Origin: Cytophagales bacterium
GTDB lineage: Bacteria > Bacteroidota > Bacteroidia > Cytophagales > Spirosomataceae
Assembly: GCA_004292855.1 (NCBI GenBank)
Contig: RDXN01000046.1
Coordinates: forward strand, 1-64,000
Direction of reading: 5' to 3'
Length of the DNA: 64,000 nt
Below are positions 31,886 through 39,751 of this stretch, in pieces (position 1 is the stretch's first letter; each line of letters begins with the position of its first letter). The notes beneath the pieces were generated by a model. That model searched no databases and had not been told where the DNA came from. It saw nothing but the letters and a program-made list of their open reading frames with translations. The translations under genes were made by a program, and so were the position numbers.

Positions 31886-32287
31886 ATGATTGACATTCGC
31901 TACAATCTTTCTGAGTTGACGAGTCGTGTAATTGGGGCAGCTATGGCTGTCCATAGTACATTAGGGAATGGTTTTCAGGAAGTGATCTACCAACGTGCGC
32001 TTTCAATTGAACTTGCTACATTGGGTATAAACCACGTTCGAGAATTAGAAATGCCTATTTTTTATCGCGGCCAGCAAATTGGGCTACGCCGGGTTGATCT
32101 ATACATAGAAGACTGTTTGAGTGTTGAGTTAAAAGCTATCATCGAGCTACAGGATGTCCATTTGGCACAAGCTATTAACTATCTTGAAGCTTATCAGATC
32201 GAAACGGGTCTATTGATAAATTTTGGCGCGAGAAGCCTCCAGTTTAAACGAGTTACAAACAAAAAATTTGTAAAATCTGAACTGTGA
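31886..32287 (+). CDS. GxxExxY protein, 133 aa
   Basis: The signature is visible as GAAMAVHSTLGNGFQEVIYQRALSIEL (G-x2-E-x2-Y, about residues 28-34). The later pieces RRVDLYIEDCLSVELKAI and QAINYLEAYQIETGLLINFG correspond to a PD-(D/E)XK-like fold (D...E-x-K). The molecular function is not established. The gene is bracketed on both sides by repeats starting CTGAACTGTGATT, and its own stop TGA lies inside that motif. This suggests that gene and repeats travel together or are functionally tied. Confidence 0.9.
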   Translation: MIDIRYNLSELTSRVIGAAMAVHSTLGNGFQEVIYQRALSIELATLGINHVRELEMPIFYRGQQIGLRRVDLYIEDCLSVELKAIIELQDVHLAQAINYLEAYQIETGLLINFGARSLQFKRVTNKKFVKSEL

Positions 32288-32434
32288 TTCGTTTGATTTT
32301 TGTGATTTCACTGATGATCTCTCAACCTCGCAATCACAGTTCAGACAATCATCAATGAAGTCACAAAAATCAGACGAATCACAGTTCAGACAATCATCAC
32401 AAGAATCATAAAAATCAAACGAATCACAGTTCAG
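32277..32434. repeat. Repeat bounded by CTGAACTGTGATT and AATCACAGTTCAG
   Basis: The ends are perfect 13-bp inverted repeats (32277-32289 and 32422-32434). Two more internal copies of AATCACAGTTCAG, two of them followed by ACAATCATCA, give direct repeats as well. The left end holds the GxxExxY stop codon, and the right end lies 1 bp before the ATG of the MazG-like gene, so it also occupies that gene's leader. Confidence 0.7.
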
Positions 32435-32435
32435 A

Positions 32436-32903
32436 ATGACTACCCCCGATTCCCTCAATGCGGTGGCCGAGTTCCACCACACGTTTCATGCCCCTGTGCT
32501 CGAAACGCCCCAAATCCCATCCGAACAACGCTGTCAATTGCGCGTGGCCCTGCTTGCCGAAGAGCTTGACGAATTCCGCGAGGCCATTGCCAAAGGCGAC
32601 ATCGTAGAAGCCGCCGATGCCCTCTGCGATCTGCAATACGTGCTGGCTGGTGCCGTGCTGGAATTTGGCCTGGGAAACTCCTTCAAGGCCCTGTTCGATG
32701 AGGTGCAACGCTCAAATATGAGCAAAGCCTGCCTGACCCGCGCCGAGGCCGAAGAAACCGTGGCACTCTACACCGGCAAAGGCACGCCTTGCCACTATGA
32801 GGAGTCGGACGGGAAGTACTTGGTGTTCCGCGACGCCGACCGCAAAACGCTCAAAAGCATCAACTACTCCCCAGCAAATTTGAAGGGTATTGTTGGGCAG
32901 TAA
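32436..32903 (+). CDS. MazG-like / phosphoribosyl-ATP pyrophosphohydrolase-like protein, 155 aa
   Basis: The all-alpha NTP pyrophosphatase core is seen as LRVALLAEELDEFREAIAKGDIVEAADALCDLQYVLAGAVLEFGL (about residues 28-72), with the ExxE...ExxD metal-binding pattern (EELDE, EAADALCD). A small C-terminal extension contains FRDADRKTLKSINYSPANLK. It should hydrolyse a nucleoside triphosphate or related nucleotide to the monophosphate. The start codon follows directly after a repeat terminus, with no evident ribosome binding site. Confidence 0.8.
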   Translation: MTTPDSLNAVAEFHHTFHAPVLETPQIPSEQRCQLRVALLAEELDEFREAIAKGDIVEAADALCDLQYVLAGAVLEFGLGNSFKALFDEVQRSNMSKACLTRAEAEETVALYTGKGTPCHYEESDGKYLVFRDADRKTLKSINYSPANLKGIVGQ

Positions 32904-32937
32904 GCGTATCTTTGGTAAACAAAATATTGTTACGGTT

Positions 32938-33543
32938 ATGGCTTACACGGATTTTACACTGGAGCGGCTAGAAACAGAGTTCGGTTTACGAAATCGGCAG
33001 GAACAAATTTTTACAAAAATCTTGCCTATTCAGCCTTCGCCCTGGCTATCCCGTGAGCTTCAATTAGCAGAAGGGCTGCCACTTCGTACGGAAAAAGCCC
33101 GTTCCGAATGGATTGTTGCTCCTATTCTCAAGGAACTTCGAGAACAGAACGACCATTTTTTTACGATCTATTCGGGTGAAAATCTTTCGGCTGATTCATC
33201 ACTGGGATTGAATGGAGAGTGTGATTTTGTGTTGGCAAAGGACATTCAGACATTTAATTTGAACTACCCAATTATCAGCATTGTGGAGGCCAAAAAGCAT
33301 GATCTGGAAATTGGCGTGCCGCAGTGTGCCGCTCAACTATTGGGAGCGAGGATTTTCAACGAAAAAAAAGGGGTTCACTTAGAGAAACTATACGGTTGTG
33401 TCACGACGGGCCGGGATTGGCTTTTTATGGTATTGGAAAAAGACTTGCAGATAGACCAGGACATCTATTACCTCAACGAAGTTGATGTCTTGCTGGGCAT
33501 TTTCACCCAGATTATCTCCTATTATCGAACGGTTCTCCCCTAG
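32938..33543 (+). CDS. Predicted PD-(D/E)XK nuclease-like protein, 201 aa
   Basis: The core NGECDFVLAK...YPIISIVEAKKHDLEIGVPQCAAQLLGARIFNE (about residues 92-142) has the D-x(n)-E-x-K pattern plus a following Q helix, as in restriction-endonuclease-like folds. The family has no role I can name. The start MAYTDFTLERLE at 32938 is preferred to an upstream frame, and TATCTTTG at 32907-32914 is a possible -7 promoter element. It ends 1 bp before the pepT start. Confidence 0.65.
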   Translation: MAYTDFTLERLETEFGLRNRQEQIFTKILPIQPSPWLSRELQLAEGLPLRTEKARSEWIVAPILKELREQNDHFFTIYSGENLSADSSLGLNGECDFVLAKDIQTFNLNYPIISIVEAKKHDLEIGVPQCAAQLLGARIFNEKKGVHLEKLYGCVTTGRDWLFMVLEKDLQIDQDIYYLNEVDVLLGIFTQIISYYRTVLP

Positions 33544-33544
33544 C

Positions 33545-34792
33545 ATGACCCTCCTCGACCGCTTCGTCCGTTACGTGCAGATCGACACGCAGTCGGACCC
33601 GTTTTCGGCCAGCAATCCCAGCACCGAGAAACAGAAAGACCTCAGCCGTGTGCTGGTCCAGGAACTCCACGACATGGGTATCACCGATGCCGAACTTGAT
33701 GAGTGGGGCTATGTGTATGCCACCATCCCGGCCAACACGCCTAAAGCAACTATGCCGGGACGCCGACCGCCCGTGATCTGCTTCTGTTCCCACGTCGATA
33801 CTTCGCCTGACGTGACAGGCGCGGGCGTAAACCCACTGATTCACAACAATTATGATGGTCGCGATTTAGTCTTGCCGGACGACACATCACAAGTTATCCG
33901 ATTAACCGATCACCCCGATTTAGCTGGTCAATTGGGCAACGATATCGTCACGGCAAGTGGAACCACCCTGCTCGGAGCCGACAACAAAGCGGGCTTAGCC
34001 GCCATTATGACCGCAGCCGAGTATCTGGTCAATCATCCCGAAATCCCACATGGCACCATCCGGCTGCTCTTTACGCCCGACGAAGAGATAGGCCGTGGCA
34101 CCGAAAAAGTGGATATTGACAAGCTGGGTGCCCATTTTGGCTATACCATCGACGGTGAATCGCTGGGCACGCTCGAAGATGAAACCTTCTCTGCTGATGC
34201 CGTCCGAATCACCATTCAGGGTGTTTCAACACACCCCGGTTTTGCCAAAGGCAAGCTCGAGAACGCGCTCAAAATAGCCGCCGACCTATTGGCAGCTCTG
34301 CCCAAAGACACCCTTTCGCCCGAAACCACCGAGGGCAAAGAGGGTTTCATTCACCCCGGCCATCTGGAGGGAAACCAGGACCGGGCCACGCTCGATTTTA
34401 TTATTCGCGATTTTTCCGTGGCGGGCCTGCACCAGAAAGAAGAGTATCTACAAACCCTGCTCAGTCAAGTCCTGACTCACTACCCCCACTCAACCGGCGA
34501 GTTGGTGGTGAAGGAGCAATACCGGAACATGAAAGAGGTGCTGGACCAACACCCCGCCGTGGTCGAAAACGCGCTCGAAGCCATGCGCCGGGCCGGTCTC
34601 ACGCCCCAACGCCGGAGCATCCGGGGTGGCACCGACGGCTCGCGGCTGTCGTTTATGGGTTTACCCTGCCCCAACATCTTTGCGGGTGAACACGCCTTTC
34701 ACTCGCGGCAGGAGTGGGTGTCGGTGCAGGACATGGAGAAAGCCGCCGAGGTGATCGTCAATGTGGCGCGGGTTTGGGAAGAGCGGAGTTGA
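33545..34792 (+). CDS. pepT: Peptidase T (tripeptide aminopeptidase), 415 aa
   Basis: M20 metallopeptidase that releases the N-terminal residue of tripeptides in the cytoplasm. Metal site pieces: CFCSHVDTSPD (His, Asp), LGADNKAGLAAIMTAAEYL (bridging Asp), LFTPDEEIGRG (catalytic/metal Glu), TIDGESLG, and the C-terminal GGTDGSRLSFMGLPCPNIFAGEHAFHSRQEWV (final His). Full length for PepT. The start at 33545 gives MTLLDRFVRYVQIDTQSDP, the family N terminus. Its 3' end overlaps the convergent patatin gene by 35 bp. Confidence 0.95.
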   Translation: MTLLDRFVRYVQIDTQSDPFSASNPSTEKQKDLSRVLVQELHDMGITDAELDEWGYVYATIPANTPKATMPGRRPPVICFCSHVDTSPDVTGAGVNPLIHNNYDGRDLVLPDDTSQVIRLTDHPDLAGQLGNDIVTASGTTLLGADNKAGLAAIMTAAEYLVNHPEIPHGTIRLLFTPDEEIGRGTEKVDIDKLGAHFGYTIDGESLGTLEDETFSADAVRITIQGVSTHPGFAKGKLENALKIAADLLAALPKDTLSPETTEGKEGFIHPGHLEGNQDRATLDFIIRDFSVAGLHQKEEYLQTLLSQVLTHYPHSTGELVVKEQYRNMKEVLDQHPAVVENALEAMRRAGLTPQRRSIRGGTDGSRLSFMGLPCPNIFAGEHAFHSRQEWVSVQDMEKAAEVIVNVARVWEERS

Positions 34793-35789
34793 ATCCGACA
34801 ACGGCCCGCTTACCACTCTCGAATAGTTTGGCTTTATCGGTCGCGCTCATGCGCCGAACGCGAGGCGTGATGCCCTCAGTGCTGATGTAGATGGTCCGGC
34901 GTTGCTCGTCGGCCATCGGCCAACGACGGTTTAGGTTCTCAATGACGAAGTTGTAGAAAGCTGCCGTGTAGTCACCCAGTGAACGAATCTGGTAAGGTGC
35001 AATATCGGTGTCCGTTTGAAATTGCCCTATTTGTTCGGGGCGTTCGAGCTTCAAACCCAGGGTTTGGGGGTTTGGTTTTCCGTTTACATCGAACAGGTCG
35101 AGGGGGTAATTGTTGGCAATACCCCCGTCTACCAGCACCTGATAAGCCTGCCCGCGTTTAGGGCGCGTAACCACCTGATTGGTCGTATCCAACAGCACAG
35201 CACCAAAATAAAGCGGCACCGACATGCTGATGCGAACTGCCGTTGCCAGAGCCATATCGGGTGTTTGTTCGTGCGAAAAAACCACAGCCCGTTGGGTGGT
35301 CAGGTTGGTGCCCGTTACGTACAGGTCGCGGAAGGGTTGCCCAGGCAGTCGTTGGTGCAGTTGCGCGAAGGTGAGCCGGGGATCGCCGGTTTTGCGGGCA
35401 ATTAGCCCTTCAAGCCAACGCTCAAATCGTTCCCCACGATACCAGCCGTAGGTCCTCCCCATCCGACTGAAACCACCCACGAAAAACAGGCGACCATCGT
35501 TAAACTGACCAATATTTAGGTCGTCCAACACGGTTTTCATTTCGGCGGCTGAATAGTTCAGAGCTACCAAAAGGGCCGTTATGGCCCCCACCGACGTCCC
35601 TCCTACCCGCTCAATCGTTTTCAGCGTACCTCTCTGTTCCAGAGCCGTCAACGCCCCCGCGTAGGCGATTCCCCGAACGCCCCCACCCTCAAAAACGAGG
35701 TTGCGGTAGGTGGGTAGCGAGTCGGGCTGGGCTGCACAGGCGGGCGATTGTAAAAGTGAGAAACTGATAAAAAGAAATAGTTTGCGCAT
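34758..35789 (-). CDS. Patatin-like phospholipase, 343 aa, with signal peptide
   Basis: Signal peptide (LFLFISFSLLQSPACAA). The oxyanion-hole motif is EGGGVRGIAY (about residues 34-43), the nucleophile elbow GGTSVGAI (Ser66), and the catalytic Asp lies in LVDGGIANNYPLDLF (about 220). Together these are the Ser-Asp dyad of patatin lipases. Probably a periplasmic or outer-membrane lipid acyl hydrolase. Starts 3 bp after a GTAGGGGCGGAC-type repeat; overlaps pepT at the 3' end. Confidence 0.9.
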   Translation of the reverse strand: MRKLFLFISFSLLQSPACAAQPDSLPTYRNLVFEGGGVRGIAYAGALTALEQRGTLKTIERVGGTSVGAITALLVALNYSAAEMKTVLDDLNIGQFNDGRLFFVGGFSRMGRTYGWYRGERFERWLEGLIARKTGDPRLTFAQLHQRLPGQPFRDLYVTGTNLTTQRAVVFSHEQTPDMALATAVRISMSVPLYFGAVLLDTTNQVVTRPKRGQAYQVLVDGGIANNYPLDLFDVNGKPNPQTLGLKLERPEQIGQFQTDTDIAPYQIRSLGDYTAAFYNFVIENLNRRWPMADEQRRTIYISTEGITPRVRRMSATDKAKLFESGKRAVVGFNSALPKPAPH

Positions 35790-35792
35790 AAC

Positions 35793-35928
35793 GTAGGGGC
35801 GGACCTACGTGTCCGCCCGAATGCAAATATACAGGGCGAAATTTTGGGCGGACACGTGGGTTTTGGGCGGACACGTGGGTTTTGGGCGGACACGTGGGTT
35901 TTGGGCGGACACGTGGGTCCGCCCCTAC
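35793..35928. repeat. GTAGGGGCGGAC inverted repeat with four 19-bp tandem units
   Basis: The ends are GTAGGGGCGGAC and GTCCGCCCCTAC. Between them are four exact tandem copies of the 19-mer TTTTGGGCGGACACGTGGG (35842-35917). The element exactly fills the gap between the patatin start and the S9 peptidase stop; its right terminus supplies the TAG stop of the peptidase gene (35925-35927). Confidence 0.8.
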
Positions 35929-38387
35929 ATGGTTTCGAACAGTTTCAGAATCCGCTTGTACTCGTCGGTCCAGCTTGAGGGTTCCACGAAACCGTGGTCT
36001 TCCATTGGGTACGAGGCCAATTCCCAGTTCTCTTTTTTGAGTTCGATGAGTCGTTGTGCCAGCCGGACGGCGTCCTGATAATGCACGTTCACGTCGATCA
36101 TGCCATGGCAAATGAGCAGGTGCCCTTTGAGGCCATCGGCAAAATAAATGGGCGACGAGCGTCGGTAAGCCAGCGAATCCGTTTGGGGTTCGTTGAGGAT
36201 GTTGGCGGTGTAGCCGTGGTTATAAGCTGCCCAGTCCGTTACGGGGCGTAGGGCCGCACCAGCCGCAAATGTAGAGGGCGTGGTGAACATGGCCATGAGG
36301 GTAATGAAGCCCCCGTACGAGCCGCCGTAAATACCAATGCGTTTGGCATCGACGCCATGATTCTTCACGAGCCACTCGGCGGCATCCACGTGGTCGGTGA
36401 GGTCTTTGCCGCCCATGTGCCGGTAGATACCCGTGCGCCAGTCGCGCCCGTACCCCGCCGACGCCCGGTAGTCGATATCGAGCACGGTGTATCCCTGATC
36501 GACCAACAAATTATGGAACATATATTCGCGGGAATATTGGCTCCACCACTTGTGGGCGTTTTGCAAATAGCCCGCTCCGTGTACAAATACAACCGACTTT
36601 CCGTTTGGTTTTACAGCACCATCGGGCTTATATAACCGGGCGTAAATGGCTTGCCCATCGCGGGCCGGGATCGTCATCACCTGCGGATCTCGCCACGGAT
36701 ACGCCTTAAAGTCAGTCGTTTGCGAATCCGTTAGTTGAATGGGTTCAGTGCTAATTGTCCCCCCCGATTTTTTTGCTTTCACACCTTTTTTACTGCCCAA
36801 CGCTAACTGTCCATTGCTTACTGCCCACTGCTTACTACCCACTGCCAAAAAAAGCTCCCAGGGCCGGTTACTGTACGAATGTCGAATCGCCATCATCGTT
36901 TCGTCGGGCGAGAGCGTCACCTCGTTCGCGCCGGTCATAGTTGTTAGTTTTTCATGAGTGCCTCCAGTCACGGCCATGCGGTACAAGTGTTGTTCGCCGG
37001 GGTGTTGCTCGTTGGTGGTCAGGAAAAAGTATTGTTTGTCGCGCGAGAGCCGCACCTGTTGCACCTCAAACTTGCCCGAGGTGAGTTGCTTGCGCTCGCC
37101 CGTAACGAGGTTCACCGTGTACAGGTGTGAGTACCCGTCGGCCTCCGACTGGAAGTAGATCGTTTGGCCGTCGGCCAGAAAACCAAGCGTACCGGGGTTA
37201 TTGGCAAAGCCGATGTTTGGCCCGCCAATCCAGGCATCGTCGTGCTGCCGGTCAATCAGTTTGAGCGTTCGGGTGGCCGGGTCAAGTTGCACGAGCCAGC
37301 GGTCTTTGTTGTCGGTAGCACGGAGGGCCAATACCGCGTAACGATTCGTGGCTGTCGGCGACCATACTACGTTGCTGATAAACACCGACCGCAGGGCAGC
37401 CCGCTTGCTCGTGTCGGCTTTGGTTGTCGGGATGGCCGTGACGCTCACTTTGTCCGTGATGCCCGGAATGTTTCGGAGCGAGACCGCCTGAATGGTGTCT
37501 TTGTCGATGTCGTACACATATAGCTCGTACGATGCCAGTGGGGCACCTACTTTGGTACGGGCGGGCAGGTCCTCCGTGAATCCCGACTCGGTTACGTAGC
37601 TCGGCACTACCGTTGATTTGGGGCCCGTAGCGGCTTTCATCATCACAAACGTCACAAATTTACCATCGGGGCTGAGTTGCGGGGTCAGGAGCGTGCGCCC
37701 TTCAGTGTAAAACAATTTAGCCCCTTTTGGTCGGTCGGCTTTGGTGATTTTCTCGGCTTCGTCGCGCTTGGCTTTACGGTCGCGCAAGACCTCGAACAGG
37801 CCTAATTGCTCTTTTTTAAGCAAGGTTTCCTGCGCGTTGGGCTTGGCGTCGGGTTTTTTGGTGCCGGGGTCGAAGTTGGTGATCTGGGCTAATGAAGCGT
37901 CGGTCAGGGCCATTGTGTAGAGGTTGCCGTTTCGCTGGAAAACCACGGCCTGTTCATCACCCGAAAACGCCGGGTTGGCCTCGCGGTCGACGGTGTTGGT
38001 GAGTTGGCGGGTCAGGAACGTCCGGCAGTCGACCAGAAAGAGGTCGCCGTTTTTGTCGTATATCTTGCGGGTGCGGTCGCGGTTGTAGGTGCCCCCATCG
38101 TCGGGGAGGGCACGGCGTTCGGCGGGTTGAACCTTTTGGGGGGTTCGGTCGCCCGCAAGCACAACTTTGTAAAGCGAGTCTCCCTTTGCGCGTTCGGGGT
38201 TCCAGTTGAAATACAGAGTTTTACCATCCTCAGCCCAAAACACCCCCGACGGCGACGTGCCGACCCATGTTTTTGGGTCCTGCATGATTTTGTCGACCGT
38301 TAGGCGCGGTTTTGTTGGTAGGGTTTGCGCCTGTGCGAAGGCAAGAGAGATCGTAAGGGCAATCAGGAGTGAGTTAAGACGAGTCAT
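35925..38387 (-). CDS. S9-family (prolyl oligopeptidase-type) exported peptidase, 820 aa
   Basis: Signal peptide (LLIALTISLAFAQA), a long beta-propeller (about residues 25-560), then an alpha/beta-hydrolase domain with the nucleophile in IGIYGGSYGGFIT (Ser near 690), Asp in CHGMIDVNVHY and His in PMEDHGF. It should cleave oligopeptides in the periplasm. Residues about 512-534 (AVGSKQWAVSNGQLALGSKK) are encoded by imperfect copies of the same GGCAGTA-type repeat that forms the array at 20.9 kb, an in-frame insertion at the end of the propeller. The stop codon also comes from a repeat. Confidence 0.9.
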   Translation of the reverse strand: MTRLNSLLIALTISLAFAQAQTLPTKPRLTVDKIMQDPKTWVGTSPSGVFWAEDGKTLYFNWNPERAKGDSLYKVVLAGDRTPQKVQPAERRALPDDGGTYNRDRTRKIYDKNGDLFLVDCRTFLTRQLTNTVDREANPAFSGDEQAVVFQRNGNLYTMALTDASLAQITNFDPGTKKPDAKPNAQETLLKKEQLGLFEVLRDRKAKRDEAEKITKADRPKGAKLFYTEGRTLLTPQLSPDGKFVTFVMMKAATGPKSTVVPSYVTESGFTEDLPARTKVGAPLASYELYVYDIDKDTIQAVSLRNIPGITDKVSVTAIPTTKADTSKRAALRSVFISNVVWSPTATNRYAVLALRATDNKDRWLVQLDPATRTLKLIDRQHDDAWIGGPNIGFANNPGTLGFLADGQTIYFQSEADGYSHLYTVNLVTGERKQLTSGKFEVQQVRLSRDKQYFFLTTNEQHPGEQHLYRMAVTGGTHEKLTTMTGANEVTLSPDETMMAIRHSYSNRPWELFLAVGSKQWAVSNGQLALGSKKGVKAKKSGGTISTEPIQLTDSQTTDFKAYPWRDPQVMTIPARDGQAIYARLYKPDGAVKPNGKSVVFVHGAGYLQNAHKWWSQYSREYMFHNLLVDQGYTVLDIDYRASAGYGRDWRTGIYRHMGGKDLTDHVDAAEWLVKNHGVDAKRIGIYGGSYGGFITLMAMFTTPSTFAAGAALRPVTDWAAYNHGYTANILNEPQTDSLAYRRSSPIYFADGLKGHLLICHGMIDVNVHYQDAVRLAQRLIELKKENWELASYPMEDHGFVEPSSWTDEYKRILKLFETM
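36784..36852. repeat. Heptanucleotide-type repeat inserted in the S9 peptidase gene
   Basis: Imperfect units TTACTGCCCA, TTGCTTACTGCC, CACTGCTTACTACCCACTGCC match the CTGCCTA/CTGCCCA array at 20878-21021. The length keeps the reading frame open. The encoded peptide has no counterpart expected in a beta-propeller blade. Confidence 0.65.
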
Positions 38388-38447
38388 TGTGAGTCACGAA
38401 CGAAGCCGGAAATTAGGAAAAAAAGCCTTAAAACGGTATTTTTCGGC

Positions 38448-38783
38448 ATGAAAGCTCCCATTAACCCGGCCATCGAACCCATTGTCCGCGAGTTCAAAGT
38501 GGCTTTGCAGGACCTCTACGGCGACCGGCTACGCGACGTGATCCTTTACGGCTCCTACGCCCGTGGCGATTACGATGATGAGTCGGATATTGATTTGATG
38601 GTCGTATTAGGGGATGAAGAAGTGGACACATTTCGCGAAATACGCCGAATGAGTGAATTGGAAACACTCTTTTTACTGAAATACGGAATTGTTATTTCTT
38701 TATTACCATCAACCACTCGACGCCTACAGCAATCAATTATGCCAATTTACGATAACGTTCGACGTGAGGGTTTATGGCTATGA
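38448..38783 (+). CDS. MNT-type nucleotidyltransferase (antitoxin), 111 aa
   Basis: The minimal nucleotidyltransferase motif GSYARGDYDDESDIDLMVVL (GSxxxG...SDxDL, about residues 35-54) is complete, with Asp residues for metal binding. In MNT/HEPN pairs this protein modifies (adenylylates) and silences the HEPN RNase. Its stop overlaps the HEPN gene by 10 bp. Divergent from the S9 peptidase gene, 60 bp away. Confidence 0.9.
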   Translation: MKAPINPAIEPIVREFKVALQDLYGDRLRDVILYGSYARGDYDDESDIDLMVVLGDEEVDTFREIRRMSELETLFLLKYGIVISLLPSTTRRLQQSIMPIYDNVRREGLWL

Positions 38784-39172
38784 GCGAACGCGTGAAAAAC
38801 TATGTAGGCCATGCAGCATCAGCGTTAGATGATGCGTCCTATTTACTGGAGGATAATAGACTATTGGCTCTTGCAAATCGGTCGTATTACGCCATTTTCT
38901 ACTGCGTGAGTGCCCTGTTAGAAACGAAGAATATTACCACCAAACAGCATTCAGGTGCCCGCGCCAAGTTCAGTGAGCTGTTTGTCAAAACGGGGCTGTT
39001 TAGTGTCGAAGCCAGTAAAATAGTCGGTAACTCATTTGCTGCCCGGCAATCTGCGGATTATGATATGGAATCCTTCATTAGTGAGCAAGAAGCTCAGTTG
39101 TTACTTTCCGATGCCAGAGAGTTTTACCGGCTAACAGTGGCTTATCTTACCACCCACACCGCTACTGAATAA
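38774..39172 (+). CDS. HEPN domain protein (probable toxin partner), 132 aa
   Basis: An all-helical protein with LALANRSYYAIFYCVSALL (about residues 33-51), the R-x-YYAxF core of HEPN domains, and a later conserved-type His in TKQHSGARAKFSELF. With the overlapping MNT gene it forms a type VII-like toxin-antitoxin pair. HEPN toxins cut RNA. The canonical R-x4-H catalytic motif is not seen in its strict form, so activity could be altered. Starts 10 bp inside the MNT gene; AT-richer than its surroundings. Confidence 0.85.
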   Translation: MAMSERVKNYVGHAASALDDASYLLEDNRLLALANRSYYAIFYCVSALLETKNITTKQHSGARAKFSELFVKTGLFSVEASKIVGNSFAARQSADYDMESFISEQEAQLLLSDAREFYRLTVAYLTTHTATE

Positions 39173-39173
39173 C

Positions 39174-39728
39174 CTACAGCTTAAACGCCAGCGAAAACTT
39201 CATTTTAAACTCATCGTCGGTCGGTACCATCATCAGCGTGGGTCGCTCAATCTTGAAATCGGTCAGTTTCAGGTCGAACGCCCCCTCATATACGACCATC
39301 CCGCCCGACTCCTTCCGCGTAACAGGCACCGTAACCGATTTCGTAACACCATGAAATGTCAGATTGCCCGTAACGGTCAGTTTATTACCGTTATCCTGCA
39401 CTTGCTGGCTCGCAAAGGTCACGTTGGGGTATTTAATGCCCTCCATCGTCTCGATAGCGTGCGAATCGCGGTTGGCGTTCTGACTGTCGAACGAGGACAC
39501 CTTGGCCACCACGGCCACCGTTTCGAGCTTTTTGGTCTCATCGTCGTACACGATAGCTGCTGTCACGTCGCGGCTCACCCCCTCCCAACTGTGCATGGGG
39601 TGGCGCATGGCGTACGTGATAGTCGAGGCTTTTTTGTCGGCCATAATCTTGCGTTTGGCCAGGTTTGTGAACCCGAAACTACACAGCAGGGCAAGCCCCG
39701 TCAGCAAGAAAAGGGGAATAGTTTTCAT
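39174..39728 (-). CDS. YceI family protein, 184 aa
   Basis: Signal peptide (LFLLTGLALLCSFGFTNLA) and a lipocalin-like beta-barrel. Family pieces are TITYAMRHPMHSWEGVSRDVTAAIVYDDETKKLETVAVVAKVSSFDSQNANRD.. (as SFDS.N..RD), MEGIKYPNVTFAS, LTVTGNLTFHGVTKSVTVPV and a C-terminal strand. YceI proteins bind long-chain isoprenoid quinones in the periplasm. It follows a His-rich membrane protein and a Rieske protein, which suggests an electron-transfer role. Confidence 0.92.
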   Translation of the reverse strand: MKTIPLFLLTGLALLCSFGFTNLAKRKIMADKKASTITYAMRHPMHSWEGVSRDVTAAIVYDDETKKLETVAVVAKVSSFDSQNANRDSHAIETMEGIKYPNVTFASQQVQDNGNKLTVTGNLTFHGVTKSVTVPVTRKESGGMVVYEGAFDLKLTDFKIERPTLMMVPTDDEFKMKFSLAFKL

Positions 39729-39751
39729 GATCGTTAATTGGTTTGAGTTCG

